Shown piece by piece: positions 11,107 through 23,170 of a stretch of 64,000 nucleotides of DNA (position 1 is its first letter; the number at the start of each line of letters is the position of its first letter). Source of the DNA: Brachionus plicatilis (taxonomy: Eukaryota > Rotifera > Eurotatoria > Ploima > Brachionidae); contig QEOQ01000141.1 of the NCBI GenBank assembly GCA_010279815.1, forward strand, positions 248,001 through 312,000, written 5' to 3'. The notes under the pieces are model-generated. The model had not been told where the DNA came from, did not search any database, and saw only the letters and a list, made by a program, of their open reading frames with translations. The translations under genes and the position numbers were made by a program.

Positions 11107-14100
11107 ATTGTAAATGAATTTTATGCAACAAGTCAAGTCACAAATGAATTTAAACCGCAGTTGGATCAATGGTTGAAATTGGCTCAAAATTCCCCTGAAG
11201 CTTGGTCTTTTGGCTGGGACCTAATCGATATGAACAAATCGACCAATTGTCAATTCTACGGAGCAAGTTGCATTTATAACAAAGTATGGAAGCATTTTAG
11301 CGATGTACCGACCGACCAATATGACACTCTAAAAAACAAATTACTTGAAAAACTTTTGCTTTATGCTACATCACTTTTGGATAATAAAAATCAACAAATT
11401 CGTTTCATACAAAGAAAGTTAAACTCGGCACTGGCCAAACTAGCGTTATATCTTATTCAAGATCAGTGGCAAAATTGTGTCCAAGATATTATTGTCACAA
11501 TACCCAATTGTATTAACGAATCCGAAAAACACGAAGATCAGCGTAATCAACTTATTATCATTGTCATAGATCTTTTAACTCTGCTCCCGGAAGAGTTTTC
11601 TACTTTAAATTTAAACAAACTCAAGAGAACCCAAATAAATTCTCAATTAAAAAAAAATTTTCACATCATTAAAGACTATTTACTTAATTTATTTAATAGT
11701 TTTAATAGTCTGCCGTCAAGTATGCTTTTATCAACTTCGTCGCTTTATTTTAACATGATCGAAAATTCAATTAAATGCTTGACTAGTTGGATTGAGTTTG
11801 GTGTTCAAATGGATGAGATTCAACAATTTATTGATTATTTGTTCGTATACATTTACAACGATAGTCTTTTTGATCAATCAGCTGAATGTTTAATTAGTCT
11901 GTTTAGTTCAGAAGATAATATGAAGTAAGAATTTTGATTGATTAAATTTAAAAATTGTTTAATTTTTTTAATTTCCCATTTATTTTTACAAAGTAACAAT
12001 TAATTTTGTTCAGATTAGGGCTTCTAGTTTGTAAAAGTCTTTATTTAATTTATTACATTTTTAAAAGTTTTAAATCTTAAAAAAAGACAAGAAAACATTT
12101 TTATTTAATTCTTTTTATTACAAAAATTATTTTCCTTTTTAGTTAAAAGGTTTATATAATTTTTATTTCATCATACGTATCCTTAGACACTTAGCTGGTA
12201 CTTTAGACACCATACAACTAACCAACATGTCTGACTAATCAAAAAAAATAATCCAGTAAATATCTATAAAAGATTATTTCTTTGCCTCTCATTTTAAGAT
12301 AGTAGGCCAAGATTGACCAGTCGACTCTAATGATTCTAATTTAATATACCCTTGACTAACATTGTGATTATAATATATTGATGCCTAAATTCACCTTAAG
12401 ATCATTTATAAGCTTTTTAATCTGATAGCTAAATTAATATTCAAAACCAAATAAGCAAATAAATTGTAAATTTTAAAACAAAAATGGTAAAAACTTATGA
12501 ACTTGATTTAGATCGATGTAAAAAAATACTAGTTGATAAAATTTACAAAAAAAGTTTTTCTTAGAAAGTTTAAAGAATTTAAAGAAAAAAAATAGTTAAT
12601 TTTTTCTTGATTTCTATTGGATGAGTTTGCAAATAAAACAAAAATTTGAGCACCAAAAAAATTTTTGAAAAGTTAATTTTTACACTGATTTTTTTATTTT
12701 TTTACAATATTCAAAATTGTAAGATCTAAATTAATGCTCCATTAAGAAATTTTTCGTTTTGCGTTTACTTAATTAATAAAAAACTCTATTAACAAATTTA
12801 TTATGAATTAATTAGTTTACTTTGAAATAATTAGTTTAAAAGTTAATGATAAAGTTTTTTAATTAGTCAAAAATTCAGGGTCTAGTCGGTAAGGTGAACC
12901 ATAGTTCACCACAGTTCATCTATTATGGGAACAATTCTTGTTCTCTGGTTTTGTAAACTAGTTCACTTAATTTTATTGTGCACGAAATGGTGATGTTTTT
13001 TGAGATTTGTTCATTTAGCTCATTGATACTAATAAGAAAACTTTATTCTTGGTTTGGAGATCTAACTAAATTCGAAGACTTAGCTTAATTTTATCTGATC
13101 GTTTATATCTGATTTTATCTATGTGATCCAACTGCATTATGATCACTTCTTAGAATAAATTTTCTACATATCTCTTAGATATAAAGTTCAAAAGAAAGAT
13201 TTATACTATATTTGATGAATTATAAATAAAAGAGGTATGGAAAATATTTTATTAAATACAATTATTCATCAATTCAAAAATTATTAATTTCAATTAATTT
13301 TTCAACTCTAGGACTATTCGATTATTCGATTATTGAACTCTAGGACTATTCGATTATTCGATTATTGAACTCTAGGACTATTCGATTATTCGATTATTCG
13401 GATATTCAGCTTTTCAGGGAAATAACTCAGAATAAATTTATTAAAATCTCTCTTTGCGTCTAATTAACCGGATTCCCTAAACCGGGGCTGCGCCCCAGAC
13501 CCCATTCAATCCCCAGTTTGTTTAAACAAAATTAACCCTGAAATTAACCCGAATTTGACAAAGTTCAAGACGCCTAGCGTCGTATTTCGCTTAGTCAAAC
13601 TATGGTTAATTTAAGAGTTAATTTTCTTTAACTAAAATTCTACCGGAAATTATTTGAAAATTTAACAATAATTTAATAGTCGAATAATCGAATAATCGAA
13701 TAGTCCTAGAGTTGAATAATCGAATAATCGAATATTCCTTGAGTTGAATAATCGAATAATCGAATAATTGGTATATATCGAATTTTGTCCATGACTGAAA
13801 TAAAAAAAATAAAAAATTGTGTATTTTAAAATCATATTTTAATACAAAGAATGTCTGCACAGTATTTATCAAATGAATTCCTTTGTTTATACTCAATTCC
13901 CTTCATCTCTCAAATTTTGTCATTTTGCTTATTTATTTTTAATATTGATTTTAACTTTTTTCAAATTAGGTGAATAATTTTTAGATTAGGTGAAATAATA
14001 GTTCACTAAATCCGAGAGCAAGAATTGTTACCAAAATAGGTGAACTAAAAGATTCTTCAAATGAATTGCGTAATTATATTCTAATACTTTTCATGGTATG

Positions 14101-17100
14101 CATTTTTAGAAGAAAATGCACAGTATGTGCAAAAGATGAACTTAGATTTAAAAAATTATTTTTTAGATTCAAAAAAATCCATTTTAAAGAACCCTTAGAT
14201 TTTATTAGTTTACTACAAATTATTTTGCATAATTGGTCTCAATGATTAATTTTTTTAATGAAATATTAACTGAAAATAGCAATGATGATTAATTTAAATT
14301 TTTTTAGGTATACAAATTCAATATTTAAATATATGCCAAAAATACTTGAGCTACAAAATTTGCTTACAAAATACATAGAAGAAAAAGATAACGTAAAATA
14401 AAGAAAAGGCTAAATGTGCTGACAAATTTTATAAATTTTTTTTCAAAAGGATGGATGTGTTGTTTTAACCAAATTGATTTTAGCATTTGGCGAAAACCAA
14501 TTGAGCGTATTATTTGATGGTTTTCTTTCAGGCAATGATCAAGTGAAACAAATTCTAATGCAGTTCATGAATTTAATAATGGTAAAAATTTAAATTTAAA
14601 AATCGAAATTTATTTAAATTTTATTTAGAATTTAACATCGATGCCGGGAAGTTTTCCGGTCGATGAAGAAAGCTCTGATTTGACTTTTGTTTTTTGGTAT
14701 TCTTTGCAGGTACTTAAGAAATAATTAATTTTTTATTTAATATTTTAATATTGGTAAAAGGACACTCTTTTGGCTTTAGATCAACCCTCAAACGATCTTC
14801 AAATTATTTTTCGTCCATTTTTTATCAATTTATTAGAAATTTTCATTGTAAAACTTCAGCTTGCTAACAACTACGACGATTGGACCGATGAGGAAAAAGA
14901 GCGTTTACGATGCTACAGAATTGATATTGGGGATACCATGGTCTACATGATTTCTTTGATCGGTGAAATAATGCTCGAATTTTCGATGAAAAGACTAGTT
15001 AGATGCATTGAAGCACAACCAGAAAACTGGCGGATCCAAGAGGCACTAATTTATATGCTTCAATCAGTAGTTAGTGAACTAAATGAATCATGCAGTCCCG
15101 ATTTTAGCTATTCAAACGATGTTTATTTGGTCACTTTCGTAGATCTTTTGCCTAAAATAAAATACTCAAATAAACATATCCTGTCAACGACTCTTTTGGC
15201 TGTTGGTAGTTTAGGAAGTTGGTTGGAACGAAATCCAACTGTTTTGCCAAATGCTATTTCGCTTTGTCTTTTGGGTCTTAAGACTGAAGCTGTAACTCAA
15301 TCAGCTAGCTTTGCTCTCAAAGATATCATTAATGATTGTGATCTATCCTCCTTTGCAGATCAGATTATATCTACTTGTCAAGTAAGTTGAACTTTTAAAA
15401 AAAAGGTATTTTCTTACAAAATTTAAATCAATTATAAAAATATTCAAGCATTAAAAACTATAATTTTGAATTAAGATTATTGATTTAATATTTGGCAATT
15501 ATTTTTTTATTCTAGATTTTATTGGCCACTTGAAATTGATGATCAATTCAAACAGTTTAACTTTGAATATTAAAACTAATCTTAAAATTTATTTAAATAA
15601 TTTCAATGTAACATGCTTGCTATATGTTATGTAGATTTAAAAAAATATAATTTCTCAACACATTGACAAAATAGATTATTAAAATTTAAATTTATAAAGC
15701 GATTTTTTGTAGTTTTTTTTTTTCAAAAGTATTTTACCTAGCATTTAAAATTAAAAATTAAATTTATAAATGAATTTCAAATATTAAATTCCAAATAAGT
15801 AATAAAATGAAAATATCGATCTTTCCTACAAATATTTTTGAAATCAAAAATTTATTTTATTTTTTAAATCTACATAGCATGTAAAACATGTTACATTAGA
15901 ATTATTTAAATAAATTTTAAGATTAGATTTAAACTCTTTGAATTGAAATTATATTTTGAATTGATCATCAAATTCAAGTTGCCATTTTATTTTGGGATTG
16001 TTATTTATTAAAACACCAGCAAATAGACTCTTAAAATTCAGAAAAATTAATAAGAAAATAAAATTAATGAAATTGAATAATTTTTGAAGACAAGACCTTA
16101 TAATCAAACTTGTGTTAAACCTTGTAATCACTTGTACTTTACAAGATTTAGTTGCACGAAACGTATCAAAAAATTCTTATTTTTAAATGAAAAATTTTAA
16201 AACAATGAAAAATAAAATAAAGGCATTTTTTCTCTAATTTTCTCTAAAAATTAAATTCATGATGTAATTATACAAGTATTAAATATCGTCTTCTGAAAAT
16301 TTCAGGCATCTTAAAATTTTCAGATATCGAAATTAAAAGCGTTTATGGCATTTAGTCTTAAAAAAAGAATCAATTTGAAATCAAATTATTTGAATTCATT
16401 TTATCTATCCAAATTGCAACTTCCAATCGTTGACCTTATTAGACAAAATTTCCCAAAAAAAATTCTAAATGAAAAAAAAAATGTAATTTTAAATGGATAC
16501 CTAATGTTTTCCTTAGTATTAAATAACTTTTTTAAAAAAAATTCTATAAAGATAAATTTATTTACTTGAAAAATATTTTTATTTAAATATCTCATTATTT
16601 GTATTTCTTTAACAAGAAATTTCATCAGCATTTAAACAAAATTGATTAGGATATTTAAATCTAAGAAATTTGTTAGAAAACTTATGAAGAACATCACATT
16701 AAAATAAAACAAGGGCTGTGTATCAAAGCATAGAATTTTAAAAAACATAGAAATTATCTTCACGGAAAAACGCAGAAAAACTATACTCTTAAAATTCTGA
16801 ACAATTAAAAGGAAAATAGAAATCATGAAATTGAATAAGAAAATTAACGTAGAAAGCCAAATTATAGAATATTTTTAAACGTAAAAAATCAAGATATAGA
16901 AAATTGATGACTGTTAATTGATAAACTAATTGATTTTTTTAATAATTTTTTCTTTTTTCTCTTATTTTAGTCTTTTTTTTAAATACTATTACTAATTCAT
17001 ATTCTTAACAAAAAACTTAAATTTTTCTTAATTCTATTTTTTCTATGTTTCCACGTTAATTTAATTAAATTATACGTTTTTATTTTTCTACTTATTTTCA

Positions 17101-20100
17101 CCTTTCTATGTTTTGATTCATTCCCAAAACAGGATCCATAAATTAATTCAACATTTTGAATTATTATATTTTGTTTTTTTTTTAAATTTAACTTTTACTT
17201 CAACTTTTAAATATGGCAGATATAGAAATAAATAAAACAAATTATTTGTTTTTGTATGCATTTATTTAAATTTAACTTTTTACTAAAAAAATTATTTTTT
17301 TAAGGAAGCGCTAAAAGCTGGTTTTGTGGCCCAAAATTATGAAAATCGTATTATGTCAATAATCGGAATGTGTTTATCAGATTTGTTAATTGTTGAGTAT
17401 CAAAAGTCTATCAACTGGCTACAGAGCATAGTAGAGCCTTATATATTGAAGTTAGGCGAATTAGCTCAATTGAAACAAACAGATAAAAATACACAATCTT
17501 TGACATGCCATATCCTAAATTTAGTGTCTCAACTAATGTCTTCTTTAATTCAGCGCCAGCAAAATCACAATAGCACTGATATAATGGCAAATGATTCTAC
17601 AGCTTCATCTGTTAACACTTCCTTCCAAGTTGGAAACGGTCATGGTGCAATAGTAAACGCATCTAATGACGAAAGAGCAATAGTTAACTCTCTTTTAATA
17701 AAATTGATTCCTATTTACAAGCAGATAATTAGTCGAAATCTTTCCACCGATCTGATTATTATAGACAAGCTCTTTGAGAGTATATCTGTTACATTGTCTT
17801 CAAATATTGCCTGTAGCAACCCACAGCCAGAGAATGAAATTACCGAAGCCATTCTAAATGAACTAATCCAAATGTTCTACATTCTAAATGAGAATTCATG
17901 GCGAAAATTTGCTTATGAAGTATGCAGACAAATCCTCATTATTTGGTGGAAAAATGACAAATACAAAAACAATTTGTCAAATTTGTTTCTCTTTAGTTAT
18001 CAAAACGCAATGAAACTAATGACAAGGGGTAAGGGATGATTTCAGATGAAAATTTTTAACTGATTTTTATATTCTCTAGATATGAACTGGTTCCATGATC
18101 ATACTGATGTCGTTGAACAATATTGTACGTGTCTCGCAAAAGTAATTATTTTTTTATATAAATACTTTTTGAAATTCTAAAATAAAATTTAATTATTTAT
18201 TAATTTATTTTAGCTTTTGAAATCAAAATACTATGACTTATTTGAAAAACTGAACGAGGAATCTTTAGTTTATTTGTTAAAATTCGGTGAGTTTTTTTTA
18301 ATTTTGTTTAAAAGACTAAATATTTTATAAAAAGTTTATCTATTAAAATTAAATTATTTTAGTTCACTTAACAGTGTTTTATGTAAAACAGTTCCGATAA
18401 AGACTCTAATATAGATCTTAAACACAGTAGTGTTTTTAAGATTATGTTATAAAATATTTACTGTAAAACTTGTTAAAATTTTGTCTTTTCAAATCCGATA
18501 AATATAAAAAACTTTTTTAACATTTAACTTCTACAAATTCTTAATTGTATAAAAGCCTTTAAATTAAGAAAAATTATTTAAATGTATCATCGGATCCGTT
18601 GATAAAATTAAATATATACAGAAAATTAATTTTCTTTTTGATCTAACTCTAATAAAAACTTTACAGAAGTAGATAAGTAAAAAAATTTAAATTCTTTTTA
18701 AATTCCAAATTTAAACTTATTTTTATTCATCTTCTTGATTTGACCATGACAAGTTTATTTTTTAAAAAATATCCTATTAAATTGATCAATATAAAGAAGC
18801 TCTGAGTAATTATATTTCTGTCACTAAAAAAATATTTAAGTTTCATAACTAAATATTATAAAGATAATAACTAAAGAGCTGGTCAAAAGTCAAACTCATG
18901 AAGTAAAATTCAAGTCTGGACTTAGACTTTAAATTTTATTTATTTCAAGTCTAGTCAAAACTTTGACTTTAATTTTTGGTTTATTAAGGATGTGCCAAAG
19001 TTTTTTTTTAAATGGAAAAACAGCCAAAAGCAATAATTTTTTTCACTTGAATCGTATGTAGACCAAGGGATCACTTGAGACCAAAATTATTTTTTTTCAA
19101 TTAACCAGAACAAATCATCATTCTGAACATTCTGAACAAATCTATGGTTTTACTTTTTTGAATTTTAGCTTTATTTTCTTTGAAAAAAGTCTTGAAAATA
19201 TTTGATTTTTAAAAATTTTAATATTTTCGAATAAATAAATCTTTAAAGTAGCGAATTTGAAATTCTTAAGTATTAGGCTACTATATACAGTGGTGATTTA
19301 ATAACAGTATTATGCGAAAAATTACGTAAAATATCGTAAATTTACCAAATTTTACCACATTTTACGTAAATTAACGTAAAATCCAAAAAGTGAAAAAGAG
19401 GTATCATACGAAAAATTACGTAAATTTTCAGGATTTTCAGATAATTTTGGTAAAATTTGGTAATATTCAAAACGGCCATTCAAAATTCCAAATTTTTGAA
19501 AAATATTTTTCGAAAAATCCAAAATTTAAGGAAGTTTTTTTTTTCATAAATTTGTAAAAAAAATAGTTATTTTAAAATTGCTATAAAAAAAAACCTTCTT
19601 AAATTTTCGATTTTTCGAAAAAGACATTTTTTCAAAAATTTTGAATTTTGAATGGCCGTTTTGAATATTACCAAATTTTACCAAAGTTATCTGAAAATCC
19701 TGAAAATTTACGTAATTTTTCGTATGATACCTCTTTTTCATTTTTTGGATTTTACGTTAATTTACGTAAAATGTGGTTAAATTTCGATTAAAATTCGAAT
19801 TAGTATCCAAAGTTTTTAGTTTTTAGAATGTTGAGTAAAAATTAAAGCTATAAATCAAAAATGATCTAAAAATACATTTAATAATCTTTGTTTTTAATTT
19901 GTAGCTCAACTTGGATTACAACTCCCCGAACAATACACTCTCAGAGCAGTGGCAACATTTTTAGTTAGTTCTTTTTAGTTATTAAAATTTTAATTATTGT
20001 CAAATTTAATTTATAAATTATAAAGGAAGAATTTGTGAAATTCACCAAACTCAAAAATAACTTGATGGAATTTTTAGAGAAAAACTCTTTAAATCTTTTG

Positions 20101-20560
20101 CACATAATGATGATGGTAAGTAAAATAAAATTTTATTTTCGAAAATTTATAGAAGTTCTGAAGGGAATTAGTGGAGCATTACCTCGACATTTAGTTGATA
20201 TTTTATCAGGAATATTGTATATATTTGTTAAAGAATATCCTCAATTAACAAATAGCTTGCTTAACCAAATTTTGATTAAAAACGATTTTCAGCCATACGG
20301 CATCACTCAACAGTCAGCTGCGACTGCAGAATCTCAAACAACTAGTTTACATCTATCGAAAGAGCAAAAACAAGGCTTTGTTAAATCGATTCTTAGGTAT
20401 AAAATAAAATTAGTTATTTTGTTGTGCTATTTTTAATAATTTTTTTTTAAGTGAGTCGAGTAATAAAAGAAAATTCAAAGAAATCATTACTGAATTTAGT
20501 TTAATTTGCAGAGGTCTGATTAACACTCAATATGCCAAAGAAACAAGTCAAAAATTTTGA
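11107..20560 (+). CDS. IPO13: Importin-13 (karyopherin-beta family nuclear transport receptor)
   Basis: This RanGTP-dependent receptor shuttles cargo through the nuclear pore; in animals it imports UBC9 and Mago-Y14 and exports eIF1A. The 12 exons found are 11107-11924, 14308-14392, 14450-14581, 14629-14709, 14761-15381, 17305-18028, 18080-18141, 18214-18286, 19905-19963, 20026-20115, 20164-20396 and 20452-20560. All phases agree and give 1,028 residues; the human protein has 963. Landmarks are SPEAWSFGW and SDVPTDQYDTLK near the N-terminus (importin-beta N domain), FWYSLQDTLLALDQP mid-protein and NKRKFKEIITEFSLICRGL at the C-terminus. All align along the human protein in order. The initiator exon lies upstream and was not found. 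The 20116-20163 intron was chosen over two alternatives because it keeps frame and is of normal size. Three introns (2.4, 1.9 and 1.6 kb) are far longer than the other eight and contain transposable elements. Confidence 0.93.
12890..14062. mobile_element. Inverted-repeat element in importin-13 intron 1
   Basis: Arms of roughly 60-90 bp occur in opposite orientation at about 12905-12975 and 13985-14055. Both carry a tract like GTTCA(C/T)CTATT followed by GGGAACAATTCTTG or its variant, then a GTTCAC end. The arms are imperfect. This looks like a decayed DNA transposon about 1.15 kb long. A different foldback element (13312-13775) lies inside it. A related fragment (GGTGAACCATAGTT) recurs at about 21859, so this is a dispersed family. 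No transposase frame was recognised between the arms. Confidence 0.6.
13312..13775. mobile_element. Foldback element with tandem-repeat arms
   Basis: The left arm (13312-13400) is about three tandem copies of a 32-bp unit built from GACTATTCGATTATTCGATT and ATTGAACTCTAG. The right arm (13675-13775) carries the same units in reverse complement. Between them is a core of about 270 bp with an unusually GC-rich patch (GGGGCTGCGCCCC near 13483-13495). Inverted arms made of short direct repeats resemble foldback (FB/Galileo-like) elements. No protein is encoded; the 92-residue frame on the minus strand here is only the repeat translated. Confidence 0.7.
15505..16005. mobile_element. Foldback (long inverted repeat) element in importin-13 intron 5
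   Basis: The left arm near 15515-15650 (attggccacttgaaattgat, then aatcttaaaatttatttaaa, then atgtaacatgcttgctatat) recurs in reverse complement near 15865-15995. The arms are about 130 bp with scattered differences, and the spacer is about 210 bp. This fits a miniature inverted-repeat element. The exact ends and target duplication could not be set by eye. Confidence 0.65.
18878..18990. repeat. Decayed miniature hAT-like repeat in importin-13 intron 8
   Basis: The segment begins AGAGCTGGTCAAAAGTCAAA and contains paired tracts caagtctggactt...aagtctagtcaaaact, followed by ttgactttaattt. It resembles the better-preserved miniature elements at 55557-55731 and 56356-56468, whose ends are CAGAGTTG...TTAAAAG and which contain mirrored AAGTCCGGACTT tracts. 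Similarity is partial, so membership is tentative. Confidence 0.4.
19350..19785. mobile_element. Near-perfect 435-bp palindrome (foldback element) in importin-13 intron 8
   Basis: From ttaccacattttacgtaaat at about 19352 to its reverse complement ending near 19782, the two halves mirror each other almost base for base. They include ATCCAAAAAGTG, GAGGTATCATACGAAAAATT, GGATTTTCAGATAA and AACGGCCATTCAAAATT blocks. The unpaired centre is only a few tens of bases (about 19530-19590). The outer flanks keep a looser ACGTAAA repeat. High arm identity suggests recent insertion or arm homogenisation. It encodes nothing; the minus-strand 65-residue frame here is a by-product. Confidence 0.75.
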
Positions 20561-23170
20561 TAAAGTATAAATGTCAATATTTTTAAATCGATTTCAGCTA
20601 AATTATTTGTTTAAAGATAAAATTTTTTGACATGTTCAAAATAATTTTTTTATTTGATTTCGTTCTTTCCAAAATTTTACTAAACAAATATATATCATTT
20701 AAACACAATAAATTTGCTAAAATTAACAATTTTTGAAAATTTTCGAAATTTTTTACTAAAAACTATGATTTATTTTTATTAATCAATATTTTATTTAAAT
20801 AAATTAATATACTTTAGATCTACAATTTTTTCAATAATAATTATAATAATAATCATGATATGCTTCAACAGGGTTAACCCGTGAAGCAAAGCCCGAAGAC
20901 CTCGCTATGAAATCTAAAATGAGTTAATTAAAAAAATTTTCTTTCAATTAATTTTTTTTTCAGTCAAAAAATCGTCCAGTTTCTTTTTTAAGCTATTCTT
21001 TGATTTGCTAATATTATATCTGGAGGAGGTGGGTATTACTTTTCCAGAACCCCATTCACAATAAAATTCTTTCATTGAATAATTTTTGAAAATTGTTTGA
21101 CAATATTTTGCCTATGACATCGAATGGTATTTGCTGACTCTTCAACCAACAGTAAATTCTCAATTTCCTCACTTCAATTTATTTTTCAAAAATAATTAAC
21201 AATTTATGTAACTTTTTTGTTTAGATTTATCATAATAGCCAACAAAAAAATATACTTAAAAGCCAAATAAAGATAAAAAAATTAAAAAAAAATTTTTAAG
21301 TTTTTAATTGTTTTTAAATGAAATTTTTTATAATAAAGGAAATTTTTTATAATATTATAAAATATTCATAGTATCTAAAAAATATTATATTTGTATCAAA
21401 TAAAATATCAATAATAGCACACATAATAAAAATAAAATAATAAAAATGTGAGAAAAAAGTTAAATATATTTTTCATATATTATATAATATACTTTTAAAT
21501 TTAAATTTTTATCTTTAATTAGAATTGGTTTAATTTTTTGTGTTTGAATTGAAAAAGTACGATGCATCAAATATTTTTTTCAGATTCAAATAAAAAACAA
21601 TTATAAGTTAATATTGCAAGCATCTTCATAATTGAAATTAAACCCTAAAGTGAATCTAGATTGAGTTTAATTTTTATTTGGAAATTTGAATAAAAATTCT
21701 TTCTTTAATTTTTTAAATAATAATTTGTTTATTTTTTTTAACCTTACCGCACCCATGCTCCTTCAGAATAAAAATATATGAAAAAAATTAAAAAAAGATA
21801 AATAATATACTTAGATTTTTAAATTTAAATTCAATCGTTGGAAAACTGGATATGGTCAGTTAGGTGAACCATAGTTTACATTTTGTAATTCAAACACAAA
21901 AAATTAAACCAATTCAAATATAGATTTTTTTGCTTTAAATAATTATTATATTAGCAAACGAATTTTCTAGAATTGGCAAAGTAAACTGGTGTAACAGAAA
22001 TAAACTAGAAATTGGACATTGTGAATTTAAATAAAAACCTTCCAAAAATTACATAAAAAAAATTCTTTTCAGCAATTAAATTTGAAAAAAAAGGTTTTGT
22101 GAAATTCAGCTCAAAAGAACAAAACAAAATAATAAAGCATTGGATAAATTTTTCCTAGAATTTAAAAATTTTATTCCATGAATGAAACATGATGTGAAAT
22201 TGCATCAACTGTCAAAGCCTGATAAATTCTTCAAATCACTAAAAATAAATTTCAATATGTTCGAAGCTTCGGCATTTTGCAGAGATTTTGCACATCATTA
22301 GTAGAATTTGACAGTTTATGCACCTTGAATGCTGCAACATTTAAAACAAAAATATTTTATTATTTGTTTATCTGTACAGAATGCTGGTTAAAACATACAC
22401 CCATCAAGATTGCGAAAAAACAACACCGGGTGTAAATCACCAAAATTTTTATAAAAGTGAAATTTTTTTCAGATACATTTATTCCTAATTATTTGAATTT
22501 AACTATACACCCATTTTCATCTAAAAAAAATTTGTCATCACCTTTATAAAATTCGAATTTTCGAATGAAAAAAAAAACAACCCAAAACACCCAAAAACAC
22601 CCTCATAACTTTCCTGATACATCCCAAAACTGATTATATTTTTGAAAAGAGCATAAAAATATCAACTAGATAATGTAGTTTTTATAAATTAAATAATTTG
22701 ATTTTGCCATTAAAATGGAAAAAACAACTTTTTTGGCTCTTCGACAATACACCCTGATTTTTTTGCCTTTTTCCGCTATTTTTCCACAGTATAAAATAAT
22801 AATTACAGGTTATCGATCCTGAGGAATCTGAAAATAAAATCAGATTTGTTCTACCTGAATTAGTTTTTAAAGTAAAATTTTGTTTTTTTTTTAATTTTGT
22901 TAAATGTTTATAAAACCTCTACAATGGTCTTCTAAAGTAAATCGAATAAGGAAAAGCTTAAAAATAAATATTTCCTATTTTTTTTTATTTTTTTACAAAA
23001 TTTATTTAATAGTTGTGAAAAAATTAAATTGATATTTTACAATTTATTATGATTTTAAATTTGATTTATTTTAAATTTAAAATTTTATCTATATCATAAT
23101 TTTAAAAAAAAAATATTATTTATATTTTTTAAAAGCATATAAATTAATTCAAATTCAAAACGAATTCAAT
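20561..23170. other. AT-rich region with repeat fragments
   Basis: No gene was recognised. The stretch starts with the importin-13 3' UTR. At about 20840-20925 an (ATA)n/(AAT)n run abuts a GC-richer tract (caacagggttaacccgtgaa), a pattern also seen at 37560-37620. At about 21855 there is a fragment of the GGTGAACCATAG repeat family. At 22385-22625 there are scattered ACACCC motifs with no regular period. Confidence 0.45.

Noticed and set aside
13312..13775. CRISPR-like regular repeats
   Set aside because: The units are directly adjacent without unique spacers and are mirrored at the other end, in a eukaryotic intron.
16345..16826. Three frames of 64-76 residues inside importin-13 intron 5
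   Set aside because: Composition is Phe/Leu/Lys/Asn as expected for AT-rich non-coding DNA, with no family resemblance or splice support.
22385..22630. Clustered ACACCC motifs suggesting telomeric repeat
   Set aside because: Spacing is irregular and the motif is interrupted by AT-rich DNA; there is no tandem array.
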